The notes under the pieces were generated by a model. The model saw only the letters and a list, made by a program, of their open reading frames with translations, was not told the origin of the DNA and ran no database searches. From Desulfovibrionaceae bacterium UBA930 (GTDB lineage: Bacteria; Desulfobacterota; Desulfovibrionia; Desulfovibrionales; Desulfovibrionaceae), in NCBI GenBank assembly GCA_002293605.1, contig DBDO01000161.1:1174-11905 (forward strand): a DNA stretch of 10,732 nt. Reading direction: 5' to 3'. Positions within the stretch are counted from its first letter, which is position 1. Each line of letters begins with the position of its first letter. The position numbers and the translations under genes were made by a program. Of the stretch, positions 1 to 6,551 are shown piece after piece.

Positions 1-471
1 CCCTTTCTTGCGGAACTGTACGCCATGTACCTGGAGGTGTATGAACAGAGTCGGATACACTTCGATCTGCTCACTCCTTCCTTTTTCAGCGCCTTACTGA
101 ACAGCGAAGAGATACGGGGCCTTGTCATTTGCTACCGGCATCGCGGCCTTCTGGCGGGCTACAATATCTGCCTTCTTCATAAGGGGCTGTTCATCGACAA
201 GTATATAGGATTTCGCTACCCCAAGGCCAGGGAATTGAATCTCTATTTCGTGAGCTGGCTTGTGAATCTGGAAATCGCCTTGCAGCGGGGCTGCTCGGTC
301 TATGTGGCGGGCTGGACCGACCCGGAGGTAAAGGCCGCGCTCGGGGCGAAGTTCACCTTCACCCGTCACCTTGTCTGGGTGCGCAGCCCTTTTCTGCGGC
401 GCGCGCTCGCTCCTCTGCGCCCCCTTTTTGAATCGGACGGACGCGCTGTGCGCCAAAGGGAAGGCGAATGA
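1..471 (+). CDS. GNAT/FemAB-like acyltransferase, 5'-truncated
   Basis: This is the C-terminal part of a probable acyl- or aminoacyl-transferase of the GNAT superfamily (FemAB/'peptidogalycan' type). The frame is open to the first base of the window. The first in-frame ATG (position 25) falls inside what looks like the conserved run LAELYAMYLEVYEQS, so the gene almost certainly begins upstream. Family-like features are the alternating strands around GLVICYRHRGLLAGYNI, a helix preceded by ELNLYFVSWL, and the late motif GWTDPEVKAALGA followed by a strand and a basic helix (SPFLRRALAPLRPLF). That order matches the acyl-CoA-binding half of GNAT-6/FemAB proteins. Its TGA stop overlaps the ATG of the arginase-like gene by 4 bp (ATGA), indicating translational coupling. 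The substrate is unknown. Membership of the broad superfamily is fairly likely; the FemAB-like subclass is less sure. Confidence 0.7.
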   Translation, partial: PFLAELYAMYLEVYEQSRIHFDLLTPSFFSALLNSEEIRGLVICYRHRGLLAGYNICLLHKGLFIDKYIGFRYPKARELNLYFVSWLVNLEIALQRGCSVYVAGWTDPEVKAALGAKFTFTRHLVWVRSPFLRRALAPLRPLFESDGRAVRQREGE

Positions 472-1337
472 GTTCACCGCCGCTCATTTTGGATTTCGAT
501 GCCTCGGTCCTGCCCCTGGATTGCGGCGAGACGCGCATCCCCCTTAGCGATTGGCAGGAAGACATTCGCTTCGGCTGCTCATGGCGGCGCTTTGCGGCCC
601 TTGAGGCGCACCTGGCACCGCTTTTGCCAAAACGCTATGGCTGCGTACTCACCGGCAGCGGCGACTTTCACCACCTGAGCCTGCTGTTGCTGCGGGAAAC
701 GGCCCGGCGCGCGCCCGAGCCTTTTGATCTTGTGGTCTGCGACAATCATCCGGACAACATGCGCTATGCCTTCGGGCTGCACTGCGGATCATGGATTTCC
801 CATGCGGCGGCCCTGCCCTGTGTCCGGCAGGTGCATGTGCTTGGCATCTGCTCGCCGGACATCACGTGGCGTCATGCCTGGGAAAACCGCCTGAGCCCCT
901 TGCTGCGGCGAAAACTCGTCTACTGGAGCGTGAACAAACGCGCGAACTGGCTCTCGCTTATCCGCCGGGCAGAATGTTGCCGCTCCTTTCTTTCCGCCAA
1001 TGCCTTGATTGAGGCCTTTGTACCGCTCGCCGAAACATTTTCGCGCGTGTATTTTTCCCTGGACAAGGATGTTCTGAGCCCAGCCCTTGCGCGGACCAAC
1101 TGGGATCAGGGCATCTTTGAGGAAGGGCATATTGCGGCCCTGATGGGCGCGGTCGTGGGAAAGCTCGTGGGCTTTGATCTGTGCGGCGATCCTTCCGAAT
1201 ATGTCTACAAAAGCAGGCTCAAGCGCCTGATGAGACGCCTGGACGGACAGCAGGAGCCTGGACGTGAAGCGATCCTCGACTGGCAAAAGCGGCATAGAGA
1301 TATAAATCGTAGCCTTGCCTGTTCCGCTTTCAGATGA
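468..1337 (+). CDS. Arginase-fold (ureohydrolase superfamily) protein, atypical
   Basis: This 289-residue protein keeps the metal-binding layout of the arginase/agmatinase superfamily. GSGDFHH (63-69) sits where GGDHS normally provides a His ligand. CDNHPD (91-96) matches the DxHxD ligand motif, with D92, H94 and D96. SLDKDVLSP (197-205) matches SxDxDxxDP, with D199 and D201 as ligands. A binuclear Mn site is therefore possible. It differs from true arginases in having Ser for the last Asp of the third motif and an NWDQG segment (211-215) where the PGG loop is expected. GFDLCGDPSEY (235-245) replaces the usual ending. Hydrolysis of a guanidino or amidino group is the superfamily reaction, but the substrate here is not known and arginase activity should not be assumed. 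The start is fixed by the 4-bp overlap with the upstream acyltransferase. No clear terminator follows the stop. Confidence 0.75.
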   Translation: MSSPPLILDFDASVLPLDCGETRIPLSDWQEDIRFGCSWRRFAALEAHLAPLLPKRYGCVLTGSGDFHHLSLLLLRETARRAPEPFDLVVCDNHPDNMRYAFGLHCGSWISHAAALPCVRQVHVLGICSPDITWRHAWENRLSPLLRRKLVYWSVNKRANWLSLIRRAECCRSFLSANALIEAFVPLAETFSRVYFSLDKDVLSPALARTNWDQGIFEEGHIAALMGAVVGKLVGFDLCGDPSEYVYKSRLKRLMRRLDGQQEPGREAILDWQKRHRDINRSLACSAFR

Positions 1338-1392
1338 CGCTGCCTTTTGCTCTGCTGCCTTTCCATTTTCTCTCGACCTTTGGCCGTGACTT

Positions 1393-1408
1393 TGGCATGC
1401 TTATGGCT
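1393..1408 (+). promoter_or_regulatory. Candidate sigma-54 (-24/-12) promoter
   Basis: TGGCATGCTTATGGCT matches the sigma-54 consensus TGGCACG-N4-TTGCW at 10 of 12 defined positions, with the near-invariant GG and GC dinucleotides at the required spacing. It lies in the 115-bp gap before the ketoacyl synthase gene. A start about 12 nt downstream of the GC would leave a leader of roughly 34 nt ending in a good ribosome-binding site. A 7-bp inverted repeat, AAAGCGG (1286-1292) and CCGCTTT (1324-1330), lies upstream and could be an activator site, but this is weak. Confidence 0.45.
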
Positions 1409-1441
1409 ATTCGCCTTTCTTTTTGAGAACAGATAGGCTTT

Positions 1442-1446
1442 GAGGA
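1442..1446 (+). promoter_or_regulatory. Ribosome-binding site of the ketoacyl synthase gene
   Basis: GAGGA ends six bases before the ATG at 1453. It supports that start over later in-frame ATG codons. Confidence 0.7.
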
Positions 1447-1452
1447 ACAAGT

Positions 1453-2655
1453 ATGGCTCTGTCAGTATTGCGCGGCGTAGGCATTGAAGCGGTAAGTGCG
1501 GTCCTTGCGCCGGATCGCATAGATATGGAGGACGAGCTGCGCTATTTCGGCGGCAGTCGGGAGGCGGCTCTCAAGGCTGCGGCCATAAGCGGGGTGCGCT
1601 CGCGCCGCGTTGCCGGGGACGGAGTCTGCGCCTCGGATCTTTGCCTTCAGGCTGCCGAACGCCTCTTTCTGGCTGACGAATCCTTCCGGCAGGATGTGGA
1701 CATGCTGCTTTTCGTCAGCCAAAGCCCGGATTATCCCCTGCCCGCCACAGCCTCGCTTTTGCAGGCCGCGCTCGGTCTGCCCCCGGCCTGCGCGGCAATG
1801 GACATGAACTCCGGCTGTTCCGGCTTTACGCACGGCCTGTTCGTGCTCTGCTCCATGGTCGCTTCCGGGGCGTGCCGCAAGGCCCTGCTGCTAGTGGGCG
1901 ATACGCAGGCGCGTTTTCTTGACCGGGACAACCGCGTCAGCGCCCCCTTGTTCGGGGATGCAGGCAGCGCCACGCTTATCACCCGCCGTCAGGGGGAAAA
2001 TATCAGCTTTCTGGCCGGAAACGATGGTCGCGGGCATGAGGCCCTCATGATTCCGGGCGGCGGCAGCCGCATTCCTCCCCGTGCGGAAGAAGGCCCGGAT
2101 GCGCCGTATAACGCCGTGATCCGCGATGCACAGGGCAACCCCTGGACCCTGGGCGGGTACGGCCAACTCCGAATGGACGGCATGCGCGTGTTTTCCTTCG
2201 GCATAGGCGAAGTGCCCGCCCATTGCAAGCGACACCTTGAACTGGCGGCTTGCCCGCCTGCTGCTGTGGACTGGCTGCTCCTGCATCAGGCCAACAAACT
2301 TATGCTGCAAAGCATAGCCAAAAAGCTTGGTGTTGCGGCAGCCAAAGCGCCCTTTTCCGTGCTGGAGCGCTACGGCAATCTCGGGGCCGCGTCCCTCCCG
2401 GCCCTGATCTGCGAGCAGTGGGGGGGCAGCGAAACAAAAAGCGGCAAGGGGGAAAGCCCGGCCGATCCGGAAAGGGGGAAACGCGGTTGCTGCCTGCTGT
2501 GCGGCTTTGGCGCAGGTTTTTCCTGGTCTTCCTGTCTCCTTTCCCTGGAAGGCGCGCGCTGCCTTCCCCTGGCCGACTATGAAGACAAGGGCAAGGGGCA
2601 AAGCCGGGACCAGGGCATCGCCTATTGGCATGACAAGTTTTTGCACAACAGGTAG
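1453..2655 (+). CDS. 3-oxoacyl-ACP synthase III-like (KAS III) enzyme
   Basis: This thiolase-fold condensing enzyme has a complete KAS III catalytic triad. C122 is in NSGCSGF, H278 in LLHQANK and N309 in YGNLGAAS. LFGDAGSATLI (166-176) and the late glycine loop GFGAGFSW (351-358) are also family hallmarks. KAS III enzymes join an acyl-CoA (or other primer) to malonyl-ACP in the cytoplasm. At 400 residues it is longer than the roughly 320-340 of housekeeping FabH. The extra length is a charged insert at about 324-345 and a polar tail after about 370. The active-site context NSGCSGF, rather than the FabH-like NAACSGF, recalls homologues in polysaccharide or specialised-metabolite loci. Together with its acyltransferase and arginase-like neighbours this suggests a dedicated pathway, not bulk fatty acid synthesis. 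It may have its own sigma-54 promoter. The family call is strong; the substrate and pathway are unknown. Confidence 0.87.
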   Translation: MALSVLRGVGIEAVSAVLAPDRIDMEDELRYFGGSREAALKAAAISGVRSRRVAGDGVCASDLCLQAAERLFLADESFRQDVDMLLFVSQSPDYPLPATASLLQAALGLPPACAAMDMNSGCSGFTHGLFVLCSMVASGACRKALLLVGDTQARFLDRDNRVSAPLFGDAGSATLITRRQGENISFLAGNDGRGHEALMIPGGGSRIPPRAEEGPDAPYNAVIRDAQGNPWTLGGYGQLRMDGMRVFSFGIGEVPAHCKRHLELAACPPAAVDWLLLHQANKLMLQSIAKKLGVAAAKAPFSVLERYGNLGAASLPALICEQWGGSETKSGKGESPADPERGKRGCCLLCGFGAGFSWSSCLLSLEGARCLPLADYEDKGKGQSRDQGIAYWHDKFLHNR

Positions 2656-2703
2656 GTAATAGACCACATGAGATTCTCCGTAGCTATCGCAGCCTGAACG
2701 CGC

Positions 2704-2779
2704 AGCGTTGGATTCAACGGGCTCTTGTTTCTGTGCTGGCGCAGAGCTAAGAGTAAAAGTTGCTCTGGCCAACGCTCTG
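2704..2779. repeat. Nested inverted repeats in the spacer before the MerR gene
   Basis: AGCGTTGG (2704-2711) is complementary to CCAACGCT (2769-2776). Inside it, CAGAGC (2742-2747) pairs with GCTCTG (2762-2767). A second GCTCTG (2774-2779) could pair with the same left arm but would break the outer stem. No T-tract follows, so it is not an ordinary intrinsic terminator. It may be a structured transcript end, a leader or a protein-binding site, or it may be chance. Confidence 0.35.
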
Positions 2780-2841
2780 AAGACTTGTGCCGCCCGTGAC
2801 CCTGCGGGAAAAATATCATTTTTATCCGAAAGCAGGTTCTT

Positions 2842-2868
2842 TTGTTCGCCTTTGGTCTGTGGTATGAA
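2842..2868 (+). promoter_or_regulatory. Weak sigma-70-like promoter candidate for the merR-rpe-tkt operon
   Basis: TATGAA (2863-2868), preceded by TGG, resembles an extended -10 element. The best -35 candidate, TTGTTC (2842-2847), is poor and only 15 bases away. The AAAAAT-ATC-ATTTTT palindrome (2809-2823) just upstream could act as an A/T-rich activating element. Transcription starting near 2875 would leave a leader of about 20 nt. Confidence 0.3.
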
Positions 2869-2882
2869 ATACGCAGACCCTC

Positions 2883-2888
2883 AAGGAG
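2883..2888 (+). promoter_or_regulatory. Ribosome-binding site of the MerR-family gene
   Basis: AAGGAG lies six bases before the ATG at 2895. It fixes the start so that the DNA-binding domain begins at residue 4, as usual for MerR proteins. Confidence 0.75.
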
Positions 2889-2894
2889 CCTTGG

Positions 2895-3812
2895 ATGGCC
2901 ACGACGTACAAAATAGGCGAAGCGGCTGTTCTGCTGAACCTCAAGACCTATGTGCTGCGCTTTTGGGAAACGGAGTTTCCCGAGATCGCTCCCTTGCGCA
3001 CGGAAAAAGGGCAGCGCCTGTATACCGAGGAGCACCTGGCCCTGCTGGAGCGCATCCGCTATCTTCTGCACGACCGGGGCCTGACCATCGGCGGTGCCCG
3101 AAAAGCCCTGGCTGAAGAAAAGGCGCGCGGCGTAACATATGTTTACGGCCCGGCTTCGGCCCTGCGCAGAGAGGCCCCGCAGGACGGGCCTCCCCCTGTA
3201 TTTTCCGAATTTTCCGGCCTTGGCGATGAAGGCGGCAACGATGCCTCCGATGAGGAGCAGGAAGACGAAAGACTTGACTCGGGCGGCGGAACGTTGCATG
3301 AGGGGCAGGAGCGCAGGGCCGCTCCGCTTCTGCAGGTCCAGGACAGCCCTGCCCTGGTTCCGTTTCTGCCTTCAGCCCGGCAGGCGGATCAGAGACAGCG
3401 CTCCCAGTATAACCTGCCGGGACTTGAACGTATTGTCGCCCTGCGGGATGTCTTTGCCCCGGAACGAGCGGGAACTCCAGAGGGAGAAGAGCGGGCTGCG
3501 CCCGAAAATACCGGGCCGGAACCTGCGGCCCAGGGCATGCTCCCTTTATTTGCCGTGGTCAGAAGTGCCTTTCTGGCGGGCCAGGCCGCCGGAGCAGCCG
3601 CTTCCGGCAGGGGCGGCGACAATTTTATACAGCCCGGAGCCGATGCCGCTGTGGCAGGGGCTATACCGGCAAAGGCCTCTCCAAACGCTGTACGGGCCTC
3701 GCGCGAGGCCATACACCTTCTTGTTCGTGAACTGGAAGAGGTGGCCTCCATACTGCGCGCAGATACAAGCGCCAAGCCCGCTGCAGGCGGGCAGCTCCCC
3801 GAACCTTCCTGA
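2895..3812 (+). CDS. MerR-family transcriptional regulator with long unrecognised tail
   Basis: Residues about 4-75 form a MerR-type winged helix-turn-helix. YKIGEAAVLLNL begins the HTH, LRFWETEFPEIAP follows, and GQRLYTEEHLALLERIRYLL gives the wing and next helix. The remaining 230 residues are rich in Ala, Gly, Pro and Glu, with an acidic patch near residues 114-125. No effector domain is recognisable, and a final helix (about 268-290) may serve dimerisation. There are no cysteines at all, so a thiolate-based metal or redox sensor is excluded. Typical MerR proteins are about 120-280 residues, so this is long. It heads the operon with rpe 13 bases downstream, and the rpe ribosome-binding site overlaps its stop. 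It may regulate this operon or itself, but its effector and targets cannot be read here. The domain call is strong. Confidence 0.88.
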   Translation: MATTYKIGEAAVLLNLKTYVLRFWETEFPEIAPLRTEKGQRLYTEEHLALLERIRYLLHDRGLTIGGARKALAEEKARGVTYVYGPASALRREAPQDGPPPVFSEFSGLGDEGGNDASDEEQEDERLDSGGGTLHEGQERRAAPLLQVQDSPALVPFLPSARQADQRQRSQYNLPGLERIVALRDVFAPERAGTPEGEERAAPENTGPEPAAQGMLPLFAVVRSAFLAGQAAGAAASGRGGDNFIQPGADAAVAGAIPAKASPNAVRASREAIHLLVRELEEVASILRADTSAKPAAGGQLPEPS

Positions 3813-3816
3813 GGAA
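3811..3816 (+). promoter_or_regulatory. Ribosome-binding site of rpe, overlapping the MerR gene stop
   Basis: GAGGAA shares two bases with the MerR gene TGA (3810-3812) and lies nine bases before the ATG at 3826. It selects this start over the long in-frame upstream extension, which reads through the MerR gene in another frame and has no Rpe-like sequence. Confidence 0.75.
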
Positions 3817-3825
3817 GCGCTTCTC

Positions 3826-4494
3826 ATGATTCTTTCCCCTTCTCTTTTGTCATCCGATTTCGGCAGCCTGGAACAGGAACTCAAGGCCCTGGAAAACGCA
3901 GGCATTACCTGGGCGCACTGGGATGTGATGGACGGCATGTTCGTACCCAACATCACCTTTGGCGCGCCGGTGATCAAAGCTCTTCGCAAGACGAGCGGGC
4001 TTTTTTTCGACGTACACCTCATGATTTGCGAACCGGAACGCTACCTCGCCGACTTTGCCGATGCCGGAGCGGACTTGCTGGCCGTGCACGCCGAAGCCTC
4101 AACGCACCTTGACCGCACCCTGCGGGAAATACGGCGTCTGGGCATGAAGGCCGGTGTGGCGCTCAACCCCTCCACCCCGGTCTCCGCCCTGGAAAACGTT
4201 GTGGATTTGCTTGATCAGGTTATGGTGATGAGTGTAAACCCCGGTTTCGGCGGGCAAAGTTTCATTCCGCAAAGCCTGAACAAAATACGGCGCATCTCGG
4301 CCATGCTGCGCGAAGCCGGGAGCGAGGCCCTTATTGAAGTGGACGGAGGCATTGATCCGGACAGGACCCCGGAGCTTGTCAAAGCAGGCGCATCCGTACT
4401 GGTTTCAGGCTCCGCTTTTTTCAATTTCCCCCCCTATGCCGAACGGCTGCGCGCTTTTGAACGGGCCGCCGCAAGCGCGCGCGCAGGGCAATAA
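3826..4494 (+). CDS. rpe: Ribulose-phosphate 3-epimerase
   Basis: This enzyme interconverts D-ribulose 5-phosphate and D-xylulose 5-phosphate, a cytoplasmic step of the pentose phosphate pathway. The 222-residue TIM barrel has the normal family length. The catalytic and metal-binding set is complete: S6 in SPSLL, H31 and D33 in HWDVMDG, H64 in DVHLM and D173 in EVDGG. The phosphate-binding motif MSVNPGFGGQ (135-144) and the late loop VSGSAFF (193-199) are also intact. The start begins the first barrel strand (MILSPSLLS) and has a good Shine-Dalgarno. The frame is open upstream, but that part is R/P-rich shadow sequence. Transketolase, which consumes the xylulose 5-phosphate, follows after 32 bases. 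Co-expression with tkt and with the MerR regulator is likely. Confidence 0.97.
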   Translation: MILSPSLLSSDFGSLEQELKALENAGITWAHWDVMDGMFVPNITFGAPVIKALRKTSGLFFDVHLMICEPERYLADFADAGADLLAVHAEASTHLDRTLREIRRLGMKAGVALNPSTPVSALENVVDLLDQVMVMSVNPGFGGQSFIPQSLNKIRRISAMLREAGSEALIEVDGGIDPDRTPELVKAGASVLVSGSAFFNFPPYAERLRAFERAAASARAGQ

Positions 4495-4515
4495 GCCTTT
4501 CTTTTCATAAATCCC

Positions 4516-4521
4516 AAGGAG
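4516..4521 (+). promoter_or_regulatory. Ribosome-binding site of tkt
   Basis: AAGGAG with a 5-base spacer precedes the ATG at 4527. The same hexamer and spacing recur before the proposed CTG start of the kinase gene. Confidence 0.75.
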
Positions 4522-4526
4522 TTTTC

Positions 4527-6551
4527 ATGCCCACACGCAAAGAACTTGCCAACGCCATCCGCGTTTTGTCCATGGATGCCGTTGAAAAAGCCAAATCCGG
4601 CCACCCCGGTGCCCCCATGGGCATGGCCGATATGGCGGAAGTGCTGTGGAACGACTTTCTCAAACACAATCCGGAAAATCCCCAGTGGCACGACCGTGAC
4701 CGTTTTGTTCTCTCCAACGGGCACGCCTCCATGCTGCTGTACTCCCTGCTGCACCTGTCGGGCTATGCCTTAAGCATGGAAGACATCAAGGCCTTCCGGC
4801 AACTGCATTCCAAAACACCGGGCCACCCGGAGCACGGCCTGACCCCGGGCGTGGAAACCACAACCGGCCCCCTGGGGCAGGGCGTGGCCACGGCTGTGGG
4901 CATGGCCCTGGCCGAACGTATGCTTGCCGAAGAGTTTAACCGTGAAGGGCACGACATTGTTGACCATCATACCTATGTCTTTATGGGCGATGGTTGCATG
5001 ATGGAGGGACTGTCCCATGAGGCTGCCTCCCTGGCCGGAACGCTCGGGCTTGGCAAGTTGATCGCCTTTTGGGACGACAACGGTATTTCTATTGACGGGC
5101 CGGTCAAAGGCTGGTTTGCCGATGACACCCCGGCCCGCTTCAAAGCTTATGGCTGGCAGGTCATCACCGAAGTAGACGGGCACGATGCCGCCGCGCTGAA
5201 AAAGGCCATTGCCAAAGCCAGGAAGGAAAGCGCCAAACCCTCTCTGATCTGCTGCCGCACGACCATTGCCTTTGGCTCTCCCGGCAAGGCAGGCTCGGAA
5301 AAAAGCCACGGCGCTCCTCTGGGAGAAGAGGAAATCAGGGCGACAAGAAAGGTGCTGGGCTGGAACCACCCGCCCTTTGAAATTCCCCTTGATATCCGTA
5401 ACGCCTGGGACGCCCGCAAAAAGGGTAGAAGCGCCGAAAAACGCTGGAACGAGCGCTTCGCGGCCTATGCGGCCGCCTATCCTGAAGCCGCAGCAGAATT
5501 CCTCCGCCGTATGAAGGGCGATCTGCCGGAAGGCTGGGATACGGTGCTTGGCGAGCATATGGCCGCCCTGCAAAAGGCCGGAGAGGCCAAGGCCAGCCGC
5601 ATTTCCTCCAAGGAGGTTCTGGATGTCGCGGCTCCGGCCATTCCCGAGTTGCTGGGCGGCTCTGCGGATTTAACCGGCTCGGTGGGCACCTTGTGGAAGG
5701 GAGCCAAAACAATAACGCGCGAGGATTTTTCCGGCCGCTATATTTCCTATGGCGTGCGGGAATTTGGCATGTCCTGCGTTATGAACGGCCTTGCCCTGCA
5801 CGGCGGTTTCATCCCTTACGGGGGCACCTTTCTCGTGTTTGCGGATTACGCCAAAAACGCGCTCCGCCTCTCCAGCCTGATGCGGCAGCGCGTGATATAC
5901 GTGTACACGCACGATTCAATCATGGTCGGCGAAGACGGCCCCACGCACCAGCCCGTAGAGCAGCTCGCCATGCTTCGGCTCATTCCCAATATGCAGGTCT
6001 GGCGGCCCTGCGATGCCGTGGAGACCGCAGCGGCCTGGAAGGCGGCGCTCGGGCGCAAAAACGGCCCCAGCTGTCTGGTGCTTTCCCGCCAGAACCTTCC
6101 CGCTGTTCAGCGTGATGCCAAGACCCTGGCCAATATCGCACGGGGCGGCTACGTGCTTAAAGAAAGCAAGGGCGGCGCGCCCGAAATCATTCTGATCGCC
6201 ACCGGCTCTGAAGTCTCCCTGGCCCTTGCCGCTTTTGAGGCCCTGGAGAAAAAGGGACGCCGGGCGCGCGTAGTCTCCATGCCCTCGGCAGAGCTTTTTG
6301 ACGCCCAGGACCGGGATTGGCGCGAATCCGTACTGCCGCACGGGGTCAGGGCCAGAGTGGCCATTGAGGCTGCTGCGGAAGACTGGTGGAAAAAATATGT
6401 GGGCCTTGACGGTCGGGTGGTCGGCATGCACAGCTTTGGAGAATCCGCGCCCGGTTCAGCCGTGTACGAGTATTTCGGCTTTACTGTGGACAAGATTCTT
6501 GAAGAAGTGAAAACAGTTTGCCTGCACTGCGACTACAAGGAGCAGTCCTGA
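4527..6551 (+). CDS. tkt: Transketolase
   Basis: This thiamine diphosphate enzyme transfers two-carbon ketol units between sugar phosphates in the non-oxidative pentose phosphate pathway. The 674 residues fit the usual length of about 660-680. The N-terminal domain has SGHPGAP (24-30), SNGHAS (63-68) and PGHPEHG (98-104), and the cofactor motif runs from GDG (154-156) to N185. H261 in SHGAP lines the substrate channel. The pyrimidine-binding domain has GGSADLTGS (377-385), the catalytic glutamate E412 in YGVREFGM and GEDGPTHQP (468-476). R358 and R521 are placed to bind substrate phosphate. The C-terminal domain ends with FGESAPGSAVYEYFGF. It lies 32 bases after rpe. Its last codons carry the Shine-Dalgarno of the following kinase gene, so the two are probably translationally coupled. 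Nothing is missing or broken. Confidence 0.98.
   Translation: MPTRKELANAIRVLSMDAVEKAKSGHPGAPMGMADMAEVLWNDFLKHNPENPQWHDRDRFVLSNGHASMLLYSLLHLSGYALSMEDIKAFRQLHSKTPGHPEHGLTPGVETTTGPLGQGVATAVGMALAERMLAEEFNREGHDIVDHHTYVFMGDGCMMEGLSHEAASLAGTLGLGKLIAFWDDNGISIDGPVKGWFADDTPARFKAYGWQVITEVDGHDAAALKKAIAKARKESAKPSLICCRTTIAFGSPGKAGSEKSHGAPLGEEEIRATRKVLGWNHPPFEIPLDIRNAWDARKKGRSAEKRWNERFAAYAAAYPEAAAEFLRRMKGDLPEGWDTVLGEHMAALQKAGEAKASRISSKEVLDVAAPAIPELLGGSADLTGSVGTLWKGAKTITREDFSGRYISYGVREFGMSCVMNGLALHGGFIPYGGTFLVFADYAKNALRLSSLMRQRVIYVYTHDSIMVGEDGPTHQPVEQLAMLRLIPNMQVWRPCDAVETAAAWKAALGRKNGPSCLVLSRQNLPAVQRDAKTLANIARGGYVLKESKGGAPEIILIATGSEVSLALAAFEALEKKGRRARVVSMPSAELFDAQDRDWRESVLPHGVRARVAIEAAAEDWWKKYVGLDGRVVGMHSFGESAPGSAVYEYFGFTVDKILEEVKTVCLHCDYKEQS
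6537..6542 (+). promoter_or_regulatory. Shine-Dalgarno inside the tkt end, pointing to a CTG start
   Basis: AAGGAG lies within the last tkt codons, five bases before an in-frame CTG (6548-6550) of the kinase gene. The CTG overlaps the tkt TGA as CTGA. There is no ATG in the kinase frame before the first membrane helix. Alternatives are TTG at 6518 and GTG at 6650, both with weaker upstream signals. Confidence 0.4.

Noticed and set aside
468..1337. Calling this gene arginase or agmatinase outright
   Set aside because: The third signature lacks its last Asp and the substrate loop differs, so only fold and metal-site similarity are supported.
1382..1396. Alternative sigma-54 element TGGCCGTGACTTTGGC just upstream of the reported one
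   Set aside because: The spacing between GG and GC is one base too long, and other positions match less well.
2626..2645. TGGCATG followed by TTGCA resembling a second sigma-54 promoter at the end of the KAS III gene
   Set aside because: The GG and GC elements are 16 bases apart, start to start, not the required 12, so sigma-54 could not bind both.
1891..2772. 293-codon open frame on the minus strand opposite the KAS III gene
   Set aside because: It lies antisense to a well-supported enzyme, has no recognisable domain, and fits the third-position GC bias that opens antisense frames in such genomes.
3139..3825. Long open frame running through the MerR gene in another frame and continuing into rpe
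   Set aside because: Its translation is Arg/Pro-rich with no domain. Rpe homology starts exactly at 3826 with its own ribosome-binding site. The MerR frame has a clear domain and start. It is a compositional shadow.
4770..5573. 267-codon antisense frame within tkt
   Set aside because: Transketolase is intact on the + strand across the whole stretch; the antisense translation has no motif.
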